Positions 16,444-25,992 of a DNA stretch of 64,000 bases are shown in pieces. This stretch comes from Eoetvoesia sp035555955 (lineage in GTDB: Bacteria; Pseudomonadota; Gammaproteobacteria; Burkholderiales; Burkholderiaceae_B): NCBI RefSeq assembly GCF_035555955.1, contig NZ_DATMGA010000055.1, positions 1 to 64,000 of the forward strand. The letters are read 5' to 3'. The translations under genes and the position numbers were made by a program. Numbering within the stretch: position 1 is the stretch's first letter; each line of letters starts with the position of its first letter. A model generated the notes under the pieces. It saw only the letters and a list, made by a program, of their open reading frames with translations, had not been told where the DNA came from and searched no databases.

Positions 16444-18003
16444 CTACAACATCCAGTCTATGGGCAGCAGCGAAAGAAAGTTCACCACCAGGCGGCGCCA
16501 CAGGCTGGCGTTGGGTTCGGTGTCGTGGCGGATTTCCTTTCCGTCCTTTTCCTCTGTCCAGTACAGGTCGCCGGTGTCGGTAAGATGCACTTCGTAGGCT
16601 ACCTCGGGGACTTTGTCGTCGAAGGCCTTGGCGATGGCGTGCGCCAGCACCGGGCTGTCGATGACGAATCCCAGCTCGGTGTTCAGTTTTGCGGATCGGG
16701 GGTCGAAGTTGAACGAGCCCACGAAAATGCGCGAACCATCGACCGAAAAGGTTTTGGCGTGCAGACTGGTGCCTGAAATGCCGAAGCGGCCGGTTCTCTC
16801 CCGCTTCTGGCTTGCCGGGGAAAGGCGCCGCATTTCGTATAGCTTTATGCCGGCTTCGAGCAAGGGCTTGCGCCATTTGGCATAGCCGGCATGAACCGCG
16901 GCGACGTCGGTGGCGTCTAGTGAATTGGTCAGTATTTTTATCTGGACTCCACGCCGGGCCATGGCCGTGAAACTGTCCACGCCGGCAGCGGTGGGCACAA
17001 AATACGACGACACCAATTCAAGGTCGGTCCTGGGCCTGCCGACGATTCGCTCGAGCTTGCTGGGCAGGAGTTGGCTGGCCGGCGCCTGGTTCAGGCCTTT
17101 GCGCGGATCGTCGCTGACCATTTTCGTGTCGGCCCATTGCAAGTCTATGGTTCCGTCCCGGAGCTGGCGGATCAGGCCGGAGCCTTCCACCGCCTGCAGG
17201 TAGGGGCGGGCGCGGGGGTCTTGTTCGAGGGTGGCCGCGTCGTTGGCCAGTTCCCGCAGCAAGGCGGGATTGGCCGCGGGCAAGAGCAGATTGGAGGGAT
17301 ACGACGACAAGCTACTCCAGTAGCTGTCGAAGCTGTCCGAGACGTCCTTGACGACGGGCCCGATGGCCAGCACGTCCAGGTCGGCGAACACCATGTCGTC
17401 CGTCGCGCCGAAGTATTCGTCGCCGATGTTGCGCCCGCCCACGATGGTCACCTGGTTGTCGGCGGTAAACGATTTGTTGTGCATGCGGCGGTTGAGGCGG
17501 GAGAAATCGCTTAAATAATTGATCCAGCGCGGGGCGCGTATGAAAAACGGGTTGAACAGCCGGACTTCGATGTTGGGGTTGGCATCGAGCGCCGCCAGCA
17601 AGGGATCGAGCCCCGAAGTGTTCAGGTCGTCGAGCAGCAGGCGCACGCGCACGCCGCGGTTGGCGGCAGCATTGAGCGACTGGAACAGCAGGGTGCCGGT
17701 CAGATCCTTGTGCCAGATGTAGTATTGAATATCCAGTGTGCGCTGTGCGGCCCGCGCCAGCAGGGCGCGCGCGGCGAAGGCCTCGTGCGCGTTCGAAAGC
17801 ATGTGTATGCCCGTTTTGCCCGGGTGTGCGGCGGCCAGCCTGGCTTCGGCCCTGCCCAGCGTGGTGGCCCGGGATTCATCGACCGAAAGCGCGTGCGAGG
17901 CGGGCCGGTTTTGCAGCGAGGGTGCGGTAACGCAGCCTCCAATGAGCATCGTCGCGAGGCCGATGAGGGGAAGGTAAAGCACAGAGCGCTTTGGTGGTTT
18001 CAT
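16444..18003 (-). CDS. clsC: Phospholipase D family lipoprotein, cardiolipin synthase C-like
   Basis: 519-residue protein with a lipoprotein signal (lipobox LIGGC, Cys 24) and two HKD phosphodiesterase motifs: HNKSFTADNQVTIVGGRN and HAKTFSVDGSRIFVGSFNFD. This two-HKD layout fits ClsC/YmdC-type enzymes, which make cardiolipin by phosphatidyl transfer, though plain phospholipase activity is possible. The lipobox implies anchoring to the membrane on the periplasmic side. It ends convergent to the LysR gene at 16397. Confidence 0.85.
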   Translation of the reverse strand: MKPPKRSVLYLPLIGLATMLIGGCVTAPSLQNRPASHALSVDESRATTLGRAEARLAAAHPGKTGIHMLSNAHEAFAARALLARAAQRTLDIQYYIWHKDLTGTLLFQSLNAAANRGVRVRLLLDDLNTSGLDPLLAALDANPNIEVRLFNPFFIRAPRWINYLSDFSRLNRRMHNKSFTADNQVTIVGGRNIGDEYFGATDDMVFADLDVLAIGPVVKDVSDSFDSYWSSLSSYPSNLLLPAANPALLRELANDAATLEQDPRARPYLQAVEGSGLIRQLRDGTIDLQWADTKMVSDDPRKGLNQAPASQLLPSKLERIVGRPRTDLELVSSYFVPTAAGVDSFTAMARRGVQIKILTNSLDATDVAAVHAGYAKWRKPLLEAGIKLYEMRRLSPASQKRERTGRFGISGTSLHAKTFSVDGSRIFVGSFNFDPRSAKLNTELGFVIDSPVLAHAIAKAFDDKVPEVAYEVHLTDTGDLYWTEEKDGKEIRHDTEPNASLWRRLVVNFLSLLPIDWML

Positions 18004-18084
18004 TATTCCGCCTGCCCGTTATGCCGTCACGGTACCGCCTTCCGCCGTTTCGCGCTGTTGGAATGTTTTGCAAGTGTTTGCGGG

Positions 18085-19485
18085 CTATTGCTGCTTGCTT
18101 TGCCGCCACCATGCCAGCAATTGCCGCCAGTAGCGGGGGCCCTGCTTGGCGCGGAACTGCCCCCACCATCTCAGCAAGCCGTAGGAAAGGTGTATTTTTT
18201 CCTGTCCCAAAGGCATGTCCGGCCGTACTTGCAGCCAGGACGATTTGGAATAGGCGATGAGCTGGTCGGGGTAGACGCTGCGGTGCCCGATGATCAGGTA
18301 GGCGGCGATGCCGGCGCCCGCCAGGTAGACGGTTCCAATGGTTCCGCCGAACAGCTCCATGCCCATGAGCACGGCGGCGATTGGGGTGTTGGACGCCGAG
18401 GCCACCACGGCCACCAGGCCAACGGCCGCGCCCAGCGAGGGGCTGAGGCCAAGCAGCGGCGCGAAAGCGTTGCCGGCTATGGTTCCGATGACGAATTGCG
18501 GGGTCACGATGCCGCCGTAGAAGCCGGAGCCCAGGGTAATCGCCACCAGCAGCGTTTTCCAGAAGAACCCTAGGTAAGGCATGGCCTGGCCGTCCAGCGC
18601 CTTGTCCATGAGGGGCAGGCTCAAGCCCAGGTAGTCCGTGGGAATGACGAGAATCAGGGCCGCAAGCAGCAGGCCGCCAAGCAATGGCATGAGCGGGGGC
18701 CATAGGTTGGATTTCATGCGCAGCTGGCCGAATGCCGCCCGCACCAGCCCCACCATGTCCACGAATATCCAGGCGACGATGCCGCACAGTATGCCGATGA
18801 CGATGGTCTTGATGAACAGGATCTCGGAAAACTGGGGAAGCAGGTTCAGGCTGTAGTACTGGTAGGGAATGCCAAGAAACTTGCTGATCTCGAAGGACGT
18901 GATGCCGGCCACGATGGCTGGAAACAGAAAGTCGTGCCGAATGCGGCCGATGGCCAGCACCTCGACGCCGTATATGGCCCCGGCGATGGGGGTGCCGAAT
19001 ACGCTGGCAAAGCCCGCGCTGACGCCGCAGGCCACGATGCGCTTTTGCAATTCGCTGTTCAGCTTGAAAATGCGGCCGATGCCCGAGGCCAGCGAACCGC
19101 CGATGTGGGAGCAAGGCCCTTCCTTCCCGGCGGAGCCGCCGCAGGCCAGTGTGATGATGGCGGCAATGGGCTTGATTGCCAGCGTCTTGAACGGCATTTT
19201 GCCCGACTGCTTGTGCACAGCGGCGATGATCGAATCCTTCAGACCGGTGGTGTTGCGCTTGTAGCCGTAGTACAGCAAAAGGCCGTTCAGCAGGCCGCCC
19301 ACAGGCAGCAGCGTCATTTGCAGCCATAGAGGCACCGAGGCCGTTGCATCCGTGAAGAAGAACAGGCCGTGCAGGAAAATGCTGGTGCCGGCTCCCACGA
19401 CGACTCCGGTAATGCTGGCAAGAACCAGCCACTGTATGACGGTGGCCAGCATGACGACAGGTTCGACGAGATTGACGCGCGGCAT
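18085..19485 (-). CDS. ClC family chloride channel/transporter
   Basis: 466-residue integral membrane protein with about ten hydrophobic segments. The gating-glutamate motif GKEGPCSH is present; the later pore motif reads GGIVTPQF instead of the usual GGxFxP, and the first motif (GSGIP in E. coli ClcA) reads TTGLKDS, so this is a divergent ClC subtype. Either a proton-coupled exchanger or a channel is possible. The next gene upstream, on the opposite strand, is the cyanophycin-synthetase-like gene. Confidence 0.88.
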   Translation of the reverse strand: MPRVNLVEPVVMLATVIQWLVLASITGVVVGAGTSIFLHGLFFFTDATASVPLWLQMTLLPVGGLLNGLLLYYGYKRNTTGLKDSIIAAVHKQSGKMPFKTLAIKPIAAIITLACGGSAGKEGPCSHIGGSLASGIGRIFKLNSELQKRIVACGVSAGFASVFGTPIAGAIYGVEVLAIGRIRHDFLFPAIVAGITSFEISKFLGIPYQYYSLNLLPQFSEILFIKTIVIGILCGIVAWIFVDMVGLVRAAFGQLRMKSNLWPPLMPLLGGLLLAALILVIPTDYLGLSLPLMDKALDGQAMPYLGFFWKTLLVAITLGSGFYGGIVTPQFVIGTIAGNAFAPLLGLSPSLGAAVGLVAVVASASNTPIAAVLMGMELFGGTIGTVYLAGAGIAAYLIIGHRSVYPDQLIAYSKSSWLQVRPDMPLGQEKIHLSYGLLRWWGQFRAKQGPRYWRQLLAWWRQSKQQ

Positions 19486-19672
19486 GGCGGGGCTTGTGTT
19501 ATGGATGGGCTGGCAAAGGAGTTTCTGGGGCGGGGCGGTGGAATTTTACAGCCGAAACCCCATTGCCATGGCGGGTAAGCCGGCCGGGCGTGCTTCGTGC
19601 GGCTTGCCGGCTTTTCGGTATAGTTGGCGAAACCATTCGGGCACCGAACCCAATAATGCACAGAAACAGGCC

Positions 19673-21484
19673 ATGATCGTCGACAGTTTGAACTACGCGG
19701 GTTTTCACAACGGCTTGCGCCAGCCGGATCAGGCATTGACGATCCGGATAGGCCAGTGTCCGTCCAACATCGACTGGGAGGAGTTCGACGCATGGCTGTC
19801 CCGGAAGCTGGCCATGCCGCTGCAGGGCGGCGACGAAAACGAGCCCAACGGCGCGATACGGCTGATGTGGCGCATTCTGCAAATAGCCGCCGGGCTGCAG
19901 CGCGCCGCCCGCATTCCGGTGTTCGAGCCGGGTCGCATCCTGTCCTGCCGCCCCGATGCGGATCATCCGGGTGCCTGGCTGTGCACCGTCGCCGTGCCGC
20001 GCGTGGATTTCATTCCGGTGCAGTCCTCCCACCTGGCCTATAACTCGGCGACAACCCTCATCCTGGAGGCGGCCGCCGCTTCCAGCCTTCCCGCCAGGCC
20101 CGAGGCGCTTTACCAGCAATTGCAGGAGCGCGTGCTGCAGCCTCTGCTGTCCATATTGCCGGCGGGGAAATCGTCCATCCATATTCTACGCACCGCGGGC
20201 GAGTGCGGCGTTCCATGGCGGCATCTGGGCAATGGCATTTTCCAGCTGGGGTGGGGCCGGCACGCGCTGCGCATCCTGCGCAGCAAGGCGGGGACCGACT
20301 CCCTGATAGGCGCCGAGGCGGCCCAGCACAAATTCATGGCGGCGCAATGGATGCGCCAGGCAGGATTGCCGGTGCCCGATCATCATCTGGTTCTGGACGA
20401 GGACAGCGCCGTGAAGGCCGCGCAGGACCTTGGCGGTTCCCTGGTCGTGAAACCCGCCGACCGCGACCGGGGAGAGGGCGTTACGGTCGACGTGAGCACC
20501 GAGGAAGCGCTGCGGCAAGCCTTCCGGCATGCCGCGCAGTTTTCCAGGGAGGTGCTGGTCGAGCGCGCCATCCCCGGTGTCTGCCATCGCCTTCTGGTCG
20601 TGCGCGGGAAGGTTCTGTATACGGTCAAGCGCATGCCTATTGCCGTCGAGGGCGATGGGCGGATGACGGTCGCGCAATGCATACAGGCGGCGAACGACCG
20701 GCAAATGGACATCCCTATCTGGAACAGGCAGCCGCTTTATCCGCAGGACGACCTGGCCAAAGAGGTGCTGGCCCGAGCCGGGCTGACGATGGATACCGTG
20801 CTGGACGCCGGCCAATGGGCGCCGCTGCGTCGCATCGAGTCGACACAGTGGGGCGGACTGGATGTGGACTATTCGACGACGCTGCACGCCGATAATGTGG
20901 CCATAGCGGTTCAGGCCGCGGCCCTTTTCGGGCTGGACATCGCGGGCGTCGATATCATTTCCCTGGATATTACGCGCCCCTGGCACGAGAACGGCGCCGC
21001 CATCAACGAGGTCAATGCCGCGCCGCTGCTCGGCGCCAGCCAAAGCTCGCTGAATACCCTGCAGGCATTGATGGGGCGGATCATGCACGGGAACGGCCGC
21101 ATTCCCATCGGGGTGGTCGTGGGCGGCGGGAACGCGGCGGCCAGGGCGCGGGCGGTGCAACAGCAATGGATGGGCCAGGGCCATGCCTGCTACGTAACCA
21201 CCCATGCCGAAACCCTGGAGCCAGGCGGCCGGCTGATGCCCATGGCGGTTCAGGGGCTTTTCGCGCGCACCATGGCGTTGCTCATGAACAAGAACGTCGG
21301 CGCATTGATTCTGGTTGCGCAAACGGACGAACTGCTCCAGACTGGCCTTCCCGTGGACAGGTTCGATTTTGCCGAACGGATCGAGGGGGAGTGCGTGGCC
21401 GTTGGCACGGGGTCGGGCGATGCAGCGGCGCAAGAGCGCACGGACCGATTGGTGCGGCGCCTGGCGGCTTCGTTCGGTGCTTAG
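19673..21484 (+). CDS. Cyanophycin-synthetase-like ATP-grasp protein with degenerate Mur ligase end (CphA2-like)
   Basis: 603 residues, against about 870-900 for CphA1. Residues about 1-215 resemble the CphA N domain (ending in PWRHLGNGIFQLGWGRHALR). Residues about 218-475 are the CphA-type ATP-grasp: GLPVPDHHLVLDEDSA, GSLVVKPADRDRGEGVTVDV, VLVERAIPGVCHRLLVVRGK, then GVDIISLDITRP and INEVNAAPLL. After GRIPIG the Mur ligase P-loop (TGTNGKTTT in CphA1) is replaced by VVVGGGNAAARAR, and only about 125 residues remain. This matches the idea of CphA2, which joins beta-Asp-Arg dipeptides with the ATP-grasp site alone. No cyanophycinase gene is in view. The ATG at 19673 is the first plausible start; the ribosome site is weak. 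Confidence 0.78.
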   Translation: MIVDSLNYAGFHNGLRQPDQALTIRIGQCPSNIDWEEFDAWLSRKLAMPLQGGDENEPNGAIRLMWRILQIAAGLQRAARIPVFEPGRILSCRPDADHPGAWLCTVAVPRVDFIPVQSSHLAYNSATTLILEAAAASSLPARPEALYQQLQERVLQPLLSILPAGKSSIHILRTAGECGVPWRHLGNGIFQLGWGRHALRILRSKAGTDSLIGAEAAQHKFMAAQWMRQAGLPVPDHHLVLDEDSAVKAAQDLGGSLVVKPADRDRGEGVTVDVSTEEALRQAFRHAAQFSREVLVERAIPGVCHRLLVVRGKVLYTVKRMPIAVEGDGRMTVAQCIQAANDRQMDIPIWNRQPLYPQDDLAKEVLARAGLTMDTVLDAGQWAPLRRIESTQWGGLDVDYSTTLHADNVAIAVQAAALFGLDIAGVDIISLDITRPWHENGAAINEVNAAPLLGASQSSLNTLQALMGRIMHGNGRIPIGVVVGGGNAAARARAVQQQWMGQGHACYVTTHAETLEPGGRLMPMAVQGLFARTMALLMNKNVGALILVAQTDELLQTGLPVDRFDFAERIEGECVAVGTGSGDAAAQERTDRLVRRLAASFGA

Positions 21485-21636
21485 GGTTGTGCGCGCCGGG
21501 TATCCACGTTTGCCGTCCGGGTTCTGCCCGATTTTCGGCGTGCCGGCACTATAGTTTCTCCAGTGGGCGCAAGCGCGCCCTCCGACGCGGCAAGCCATCC
21601 ACCCAGCCGCTTCAAGGTAGAGACCAGGAATACACC

Positions 21637-22248
21637 ATGAGCTTCCCTTCGTTTTTCGATACGACCCCCACCATTACCCTGCGCGATCCCCTGGCCCAAT
21701 TCCTGGGCGCGGCCAGTGACGGCGTCATTCGGTATTCTTACCCTGAAATCGTCAAGCTGGCCGGGCATTCGTGCCCGACGGTCGCCGGCGCCTATCTTAT
21801 GACCATCAAGGCGCTGCAAACGCTTTACGGCGACGACCTGCCGGAGCGCGGCGCCATCCGGGTGGAATTCCGCGACGGCCAGCAGGACGGCGTGACCGGC
21901 GTCATGGCCAATGTGGCGGCCTTCATTACGGGGGCCACCACGGACAACGGCTTCAAGGGTCTGGGCGGGCGGTTCGACCGGCGCAATCTATTGTTTTTCA
22001 ATGCGCCGATCGACGGCACGATCCGGTTCCAGCGCCTGGATACGGGCGCCCAGGCAACGGCAAGCTTCAATGCGGGCGCGGTTCCGGCCTCACCCCAAAT
22101 GATGCCGGCATTGCATAAAGCCCTGGATGCCGGCGCCTCGGAAGAACAGAAACGCCAGTTTGCCCAGATGTGGCAGGACCGGGTTCGGCGTATATTCGAT
22201 CAAGCGGACGTTTTGGGCCTGGTGACGGTGGCTGCCGGTTCTGCGTGA
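21637..22248 (+). CDS. FmdE-like domain protein
   Basis: 203-residue protein whose segment YSYPEIVKLAGHSCPTVAGA resembles the FmdE family (named from formylmethanofuran dehydrogenase subunit E) with its His/Cys HSCP motif, a likely metal site. Methanofuran chemistry is not expected here; in other proteobacteria such proteins have unknown roles. AGGA lies 7 nt before the ATG. It stands between the CphA-like gene (same strand, 152 bp upstream) and the convergent ureG, 6 bp away. Confidence 0.72.
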   Translation: MSFPSFFDTTPTITLRDPLAQFLGAASDGVIRYSYPEIVKLAGHSCPTVAGAYLMTIKALQTLYGDDLPERGAIRVEFRDGQQDGVTGVMANVAAFITGATTDNGFKGLGGRFDRRNLLFFNAPIDGTIRFQRLDTGAQATASFNAGAVPASPQMMPALHKALDAGASEEQKRQFAQMWQDRVRRIFDQADVLGLVTVAAGSA

Positions 22249-22254
22249 CTCCCG

Positions 22255-22908
22255 CTACGCCAGCATGCCCCGGTCTTTGATAAAGGCAATGATCTCGTCC
22301 AGGCCTTTGCCGCTTTTGATGCTGCCCATCACGAAGGGGCGCTCGCCGCGCATACGCCCCGCGTCTTCTTCCATGATTGCCAGAGAAGCGCCCACATAAG
22401 GCGCCAGGTCGGTTTTGTTGATGATCAACAGGTCCGATTTGGTGATGCCGGGGCCGCCTTTGCGAGGTATTTTCTCGCCGCCCGCCACATCGATGACATA
22501 CAGGGTCAGGTCCGACAGTTCGGGGCTGAACGTAGCGGCCAGGTTGTCGCCGCCCGATTCGACGAAGACGATGTCGGCATTGGGAAACCGGCCCAGCATC
22601 TGGTCTATGGCTTCCAGGTTGATGGAAGCATCTTCGCGGATGGCGGTGTGCGGGCAGCCGCCGGTTTCCACGCCCATGATGCGTTCGGGCGGCAGCGCGC
22701 CCGAAACCGTGAGCAGGCGCTGGTCTTCTTTGGTGTAGATGTCGTTGGTGATGGCCACCAGATCGTATTTTTCGGACATCCGCTTGCACAGCATTTCCAG
22801 CAAGGTGGTTTTCCCCGAGCCGACAGGGCCGCCCACGCCTATGCGCAGCGGGGGCAGGGGCTTGGTGCGCAAAGAGGATGCGGCGGAGGTTTTGCGTGAG
22901 CTGGACAT
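22255..22908 (-). CDS. ureG: Urease accessory GTPase UreG
   Basis: 217-residue SIMIBI-class GTPase that drives nickel insertion into urease with UreD, UreF and UreE. P-loop GVGGPVGSGKTTL, the metal-binding CPH motif in ETGGCPHTAIREDASINLEA, the ESGGDNLAATF stretch and the base-recognition NKTDLAPYV are intact. The ATG at 22908 is preferred (AAAGG 7 nt upstream) over an upstream in-frame TTG. Last gene of the urt-ure run, 11 nt after ureF. Confidence 0.96.
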   Translation of the reverse strand: MSSSRKTSAASSLRTKPLPPLRIGVGGPVGSGKTTLLEMLCKRMSEKYDLVAITNDIYTKEDQRLLTVSGALPPERIMGVETGGCPHTAIREDASINLEAIDQMLGRFPNADIVFVESGGDNLAATFSPELSDLTLYVIDVAGGEKIPRKGGPGITKSDLLIINKTDLAPYVGASLAIMEEDAGRMRGERPFVMGSIKSGKGLDEIIAFIKDRGMLA

Positions 22909-22919
22909 GGCGTGACCTT

Positions 22920-23609
22920 TCAAGAGCGGAATAGACGGGAATACTGGCTTTCGTGGCGAGACGACAAGATGGCGAACTGGGGCGCCAGCGTGTGTAGGCG
23001 TGGCGGGTCTTGCGCAGCCCTTTGCGCGGCTTCCTCGCAGACGTAGGGTATTTGCCGGCGCGTGGAGTCGAGAATGCGCTGTCCCGCAATCTGCCCCAGC
23101 GGAATGGTCTTGACGGCCGCCATGACCTGGTTTTCCAGCCAGGTGAACAGATATGCCGCAAGGCCGGCCCGATCATCCATACCCAGGACGTGCGCGGCGT
23201 ATGCATGGGCGGTGGGCAGGGTGATGGTGGCCGGGGCAAGCAGATGGTCCAGCGCGTCGGGCTCGCCCCATGCCAGGTCTTTGGCCAGCCTGGCCAAGGA
23301 CCAGCCCATTTGCGCGGTTTCCTGGCGCATTTCCCGTGTCTCGCGCGAGGCGAGAAACCAGTCGTTCCAGTATGAAATGCGAGCCGGATCGCGGCTTGCC
23401 CAGCCTTGGAACAACAGGAGCCAGACCGGGGCTTCGCATTGCGCGACGACCAGTTCCAACTGTTCGGCGATCCAGCGGCCGGCGCTGGCTTCGTCGGTGA
23501 CGATCTTCGTTTCGACGGCTGCCTCCAGGCCTTGCGAATAACTGTAGCCGCCTATGGGCAGGGCCGGCGAAGACAGTTGCAGCAGGGCGGCAAGCTGGGC
23601 TGTTTCCAT
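22920..23609 (-). CDS. ureF: Urease accessory protein UreF
   Basis: 229-residue all-helical UreF. LQLSSPALPIGGYSYSQGLE at the N terminus is the family signature and the C-terminal SSRHESQYSRLFRS tail is the part that contacts UreD/UreG in known complexes. It acts as the nucleotide-state adaptor for UreG during urease activation. Starts 5 nt after ureE. Confidence 0.95.
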   Translation of the reverse strand: METAQLAALLQLSSPALPIGGYSYSQGLEAAVETKIVTDEASAGRWIAEQLELVVAQCEAPVWLLLFQGWASRDPARISYWNDWFLASRETREMRQETAQMGWSLARLAKDLAWGEPDALDHLLAPATITLPTAHAYAAHVLGMDDRAGLAAYLFTWLENQVMAAVKTIPLGQIAGQRILDSTRRQIPYVCEEAAQRAAQDPPRLHTLAPQFAILSSRHESQYSRLFRS

Positions 23610-23614
23610 GGATG

Positions 23615-24274
23615 CTATCTGGACGTATCGCCGGAGTCGTCGGGGCGGTTCGGGTTGGCGTCATGATGGCCGCCGTGTCCGTGCCCGGCGGCGTGATCGT
23701 GATCATGCCTGTGGTCGTGGCCATGTTCGTGCTTGTGCCCGTGGTCGCCATGCTCATGGCCGTGTACGGCGTAGGCCGCCTGGGCCAGGGCGTAGTCTTC
23801 TTCGAAGGTGGCGTCGTGGCCGTGCTTGTGGCCGCCGCCGTAGGCGCCTGTCTCGGGTTCGAACGGCGCCTCGACCTGTTCGACGGCCACGCCGCTTATC
23901 TTCTTTAGCATGTCCATGAGCACCGGGTCGTGCTCCAGCTGTAGGTAAGCCTCGCCGATTTCCAGCGGCACATGCCGGTTGCCAAGGTGGTAGGCGGCGC
24001 GCGTCAGCTGCGTCGCGGTGTTGGCCGTTACCCTCAGGACGGATTGCGGGGCGGCCTGGACGACAATGAATTTTCCATCGTCGGCCAGGAGCAGATCGCC
24101 GTGGGCCAGGACCGTGCCCTGCAAAAGGGCAAGGCCGATTTCCTCGCCGTTGTCCAGGGTAAGCTTTTGCCGGCTGCGGCGCCGCAGCTCGAATGGCAGG
24201 ACAGCCCTGGGGGCGTGGCGGGTAAGCGCCGCGGCAACCTTGACGCCATGCAGGTGTTTTTTGACGATGCGCAT
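23615..24274 (-). CDS. ureE: Urease accessory nickel chaperone UreE with long His-rich tail
   Basis: 219-residue UreE. The N-terminal peptide-binding and central metal-binding domains are normal (LTLDNGEEIGLALLQGTVL; HLGNRHVPLEIG). From about residue 147 a tail with 19 histidines in HG, HD and EH repeats follows, like the Klebsiella tail but interrupted by an acidic-aromatic insert (ATFEEDYALAQAAYAV). Such tails store several nickel ions. It starts 2 nt after ureC. Confidence 0.95.
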   Translation of the reverse strand: MRIVKKHLHGVKVAAALTRHAPRAVLPFELRRRSRQKLTLDNGEEIGLALLQGTVLAHGDLLLADDGKFIVVQAAPQSVLRVTANTATQLTRAAYHLGNRHVPLEIGEAYLQLEHDPVLMDMLKKISGVAVEQVEAPFEPETGAYGGGHKHGHDATFEEDYALAQAAYAVHGHEHGDHGHKHEHGHDHRHDHDHAAGHGHGGHHDANPNRPDDSGDTSR

Positions 24275-24276
24275 GA

Positions 24277-25992
24277 TCAGAATAGGAAGTAGCGTTGGGC
24301 CATGGGCAGGACGGCAGCTGGTTCGCAGCTTAGCAGCCGGCCGTCTGCCATGACCTGGTAGGTTTGCGGATCGACAGTGATATGGGGCAGCCAGTTGTTA
24401 CGCACCATGTCCTTCTTTTTCACGCTGCGGCAGCCGTGCACCGCTTCGAGCGTCTTGGCCAGGCCCAGCGCATGCACTTGCGGGTTGGCCAGCCCAGCCT
24501 GGGAAACGAAGGTGAGCGACGTTTTGACGGCCTTGCCGAAACTGCCGAACATGGGGCGGAAATGCACGGGTTGAGGCGTGGCGATGGAAGCGCCCGGATC
24601 GCCCATATGAGCGGCTGCGATCATTCCGCCTTTAAGGACGAGACTGGGCTTCACGCCGAAAAATGCCGGTCGCCACAGCACGATGTCGGCCAGCTTGCCC
24701 GGCTCGATCGAGCCGACCTTATGTGCGATTCCATGGGTCAGCGCCGGGTTGATGGTGTACTTGGCGATATAGCGCTTGATGCGTTCGTTGTCGGCCCGGG
24801 CGCTGTCGCCTTCCAGGGCGCCCAGTTGGGCCTTCATCTTGTCGGCGGTCTGCCAGGTGCGCAGAACAACCTCGCCGACGCGGCCCATGGCTTGCGAATC
24901 CGAGCTCATGATGGAAAACGCGCCCAGGTCGTGCAGGATGTCCTCGGCCGCGATCGTTTCGCGGCGAATGCGGCTTTCCGCGAATGCGACGTCCTCGGCG
25001 ATGGAGGGATCCAGGTGGTGGCACACCATCAGCATGTCCAGGTGCTCATCCATGGTATTGGCGGTAAAGGGCATGGTGGGGTTGGTGGATGCCGGCAGGA
25101 CGTTGGGCATGCCCGCGGCGCGGATGATGTCGGGAGCATGGCCGCCGCCGGCGCCTTCGGTGTGGAAGGAATGGATGGTGCGGCCCTTGAATGCCCGGAA
25201 GGTGTCTTCGACGAAGCCCGACTCGTTCAGCGTGTCGCTGTGAATGGCGACCTGGACGTCGGTTTTCTCGGCGACGCCCAGGCAGGTATCGATGGCCGAG
25301 GGAGTCGTGCCCCAGTCTTCGTGCAGCTTGAGACCTATGGCGCCCGCCTCGACCTGCTCGAACAGCGGGCGCGGATCGCTGGCGTTGCCCTTGCCCAGCA
25401 GGCCGATGTTCATGGGAAAGGCATCCAGCGCGCTAAGCATCGAGGCAATGTGCCAGGGGCCAGGGGTGCAGGTCGTGGCCAGCGTTCCCGTGGCCGGGCC
25501 CGTGCCGCCGCCTATCATGGTCGTGACGCCGCTGGCCAGCGCTTCGTCGATTTGCTGCGGGCAGATGAAGTGGATGTGCGAATCCACGGCTCCGGCGGTA
25601 ACGATCATGCCTTCGCCCGCGATGACTTCGGTGGCCGGCCCCACGACGATGGTGACGCCCGGCTGTATGTCGGGGTTGCCGGCCTTGCCGATGGCCGAGA
25701 TCAGGCCATGCTTGATGCCGATGTCGGCCTTGACGATGCCGGTAACGGCATCGATGATGAGCGCGTTGGTAATGACGGTGTCGGCGCAATCGGCGCTTGC
25801 GCGCTGGCTTTGGCCCATGCCGTCGCGTATGACCTTGCCGCCGCCGAACTTCACTTCTTCTCCGAAAACGGTGTGGTCTTTTTCGACCTGGGCCAGCAAC
25901 TGGGTGTCGGCCAGGCGCACGCGGTCGCCGGTTCCGTTGGCGAAGGTCGGGCCGAACATCTCGACATAGGCTTGACGTGAAATATCAACCAT
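24277..25992 (-). CDS. ureC: Urease alpha subunit UreC
   Basis: 571-residue catalytic subunit that hydrolyses urea to ammonia and carbamate. All nickel ligands are present by alignment with Klebsiella UreC: His139 and His141 (VDSHIHFI), Lys222 that becomes carbamylated (GLKLHEDWG), His251, His277 and Asp365 (SSDSQAMGR). The flap cysteine Cys324 is in MLMVCHHLD. The ATG at 25992 shares TGATG with the ureB stop; a longer open frame upstream runs through ureB and is not the gene. Confidence 0.97.
   Translation of the reverse strand: MVDISRQAYVEMFGPTFANGTGDRVRLADTQLLAQVEKDHTVFGEEVKFGGGKVIRDGMGQSQRASADCADTVITNALIIDAVTGIVKADIGIKHGLISAIGKAGNPDIQPGVTIVVGPATEVIAGEGMIVTAGAVDSHIHFICPQQIDEALASGVTTMIGGGTGPATGTLATTCTPGPWHIASMLSALDAFPMNIGLLGKGNASDPRPLFEQVEAGAIGLKLHEDWGTTPSAIDTCLGVAEKTDVQVAIHSDTLNESGFVEDTFRAFKGRTIHSFHTEGAGGGHAPDIIRAAGMPNVLPASTNPTMPFTANTMDEHLDMLMVCHHLDPSIAEDVAFAESRIRRETIAAEDILHDLGAFSIMSSDSQAMGRVGEVVLRTWQTADKMKAQLGALEGDSARADNERIKRYIAKYTINPALTHGIAHKVGSIEPGKLADIVLWRPAFFGVKPSLVLKGGMIAAAHMGDPGASIATPQPVHFRPMFGSFGKAVKTSLTFVSQAGLANPQVHALGLAKTLEAVHGCRSVKKKDMVRNNWLPHITVDPQTYQVMADGRLLSCEPAAVLPMAQRYFLF

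Noticed and set aside
20186..21598. 470-codon open frame antisense to the CphA-like gene
   Set aside because: Low-complexity translation, opposite to a gene with clear ATP-grasp motifs.
24364..25980. 538-codon open frame antisense to ureC
   Set aside because: Shadow of ureC, whose nickel ligands are all intact on the minus strand.
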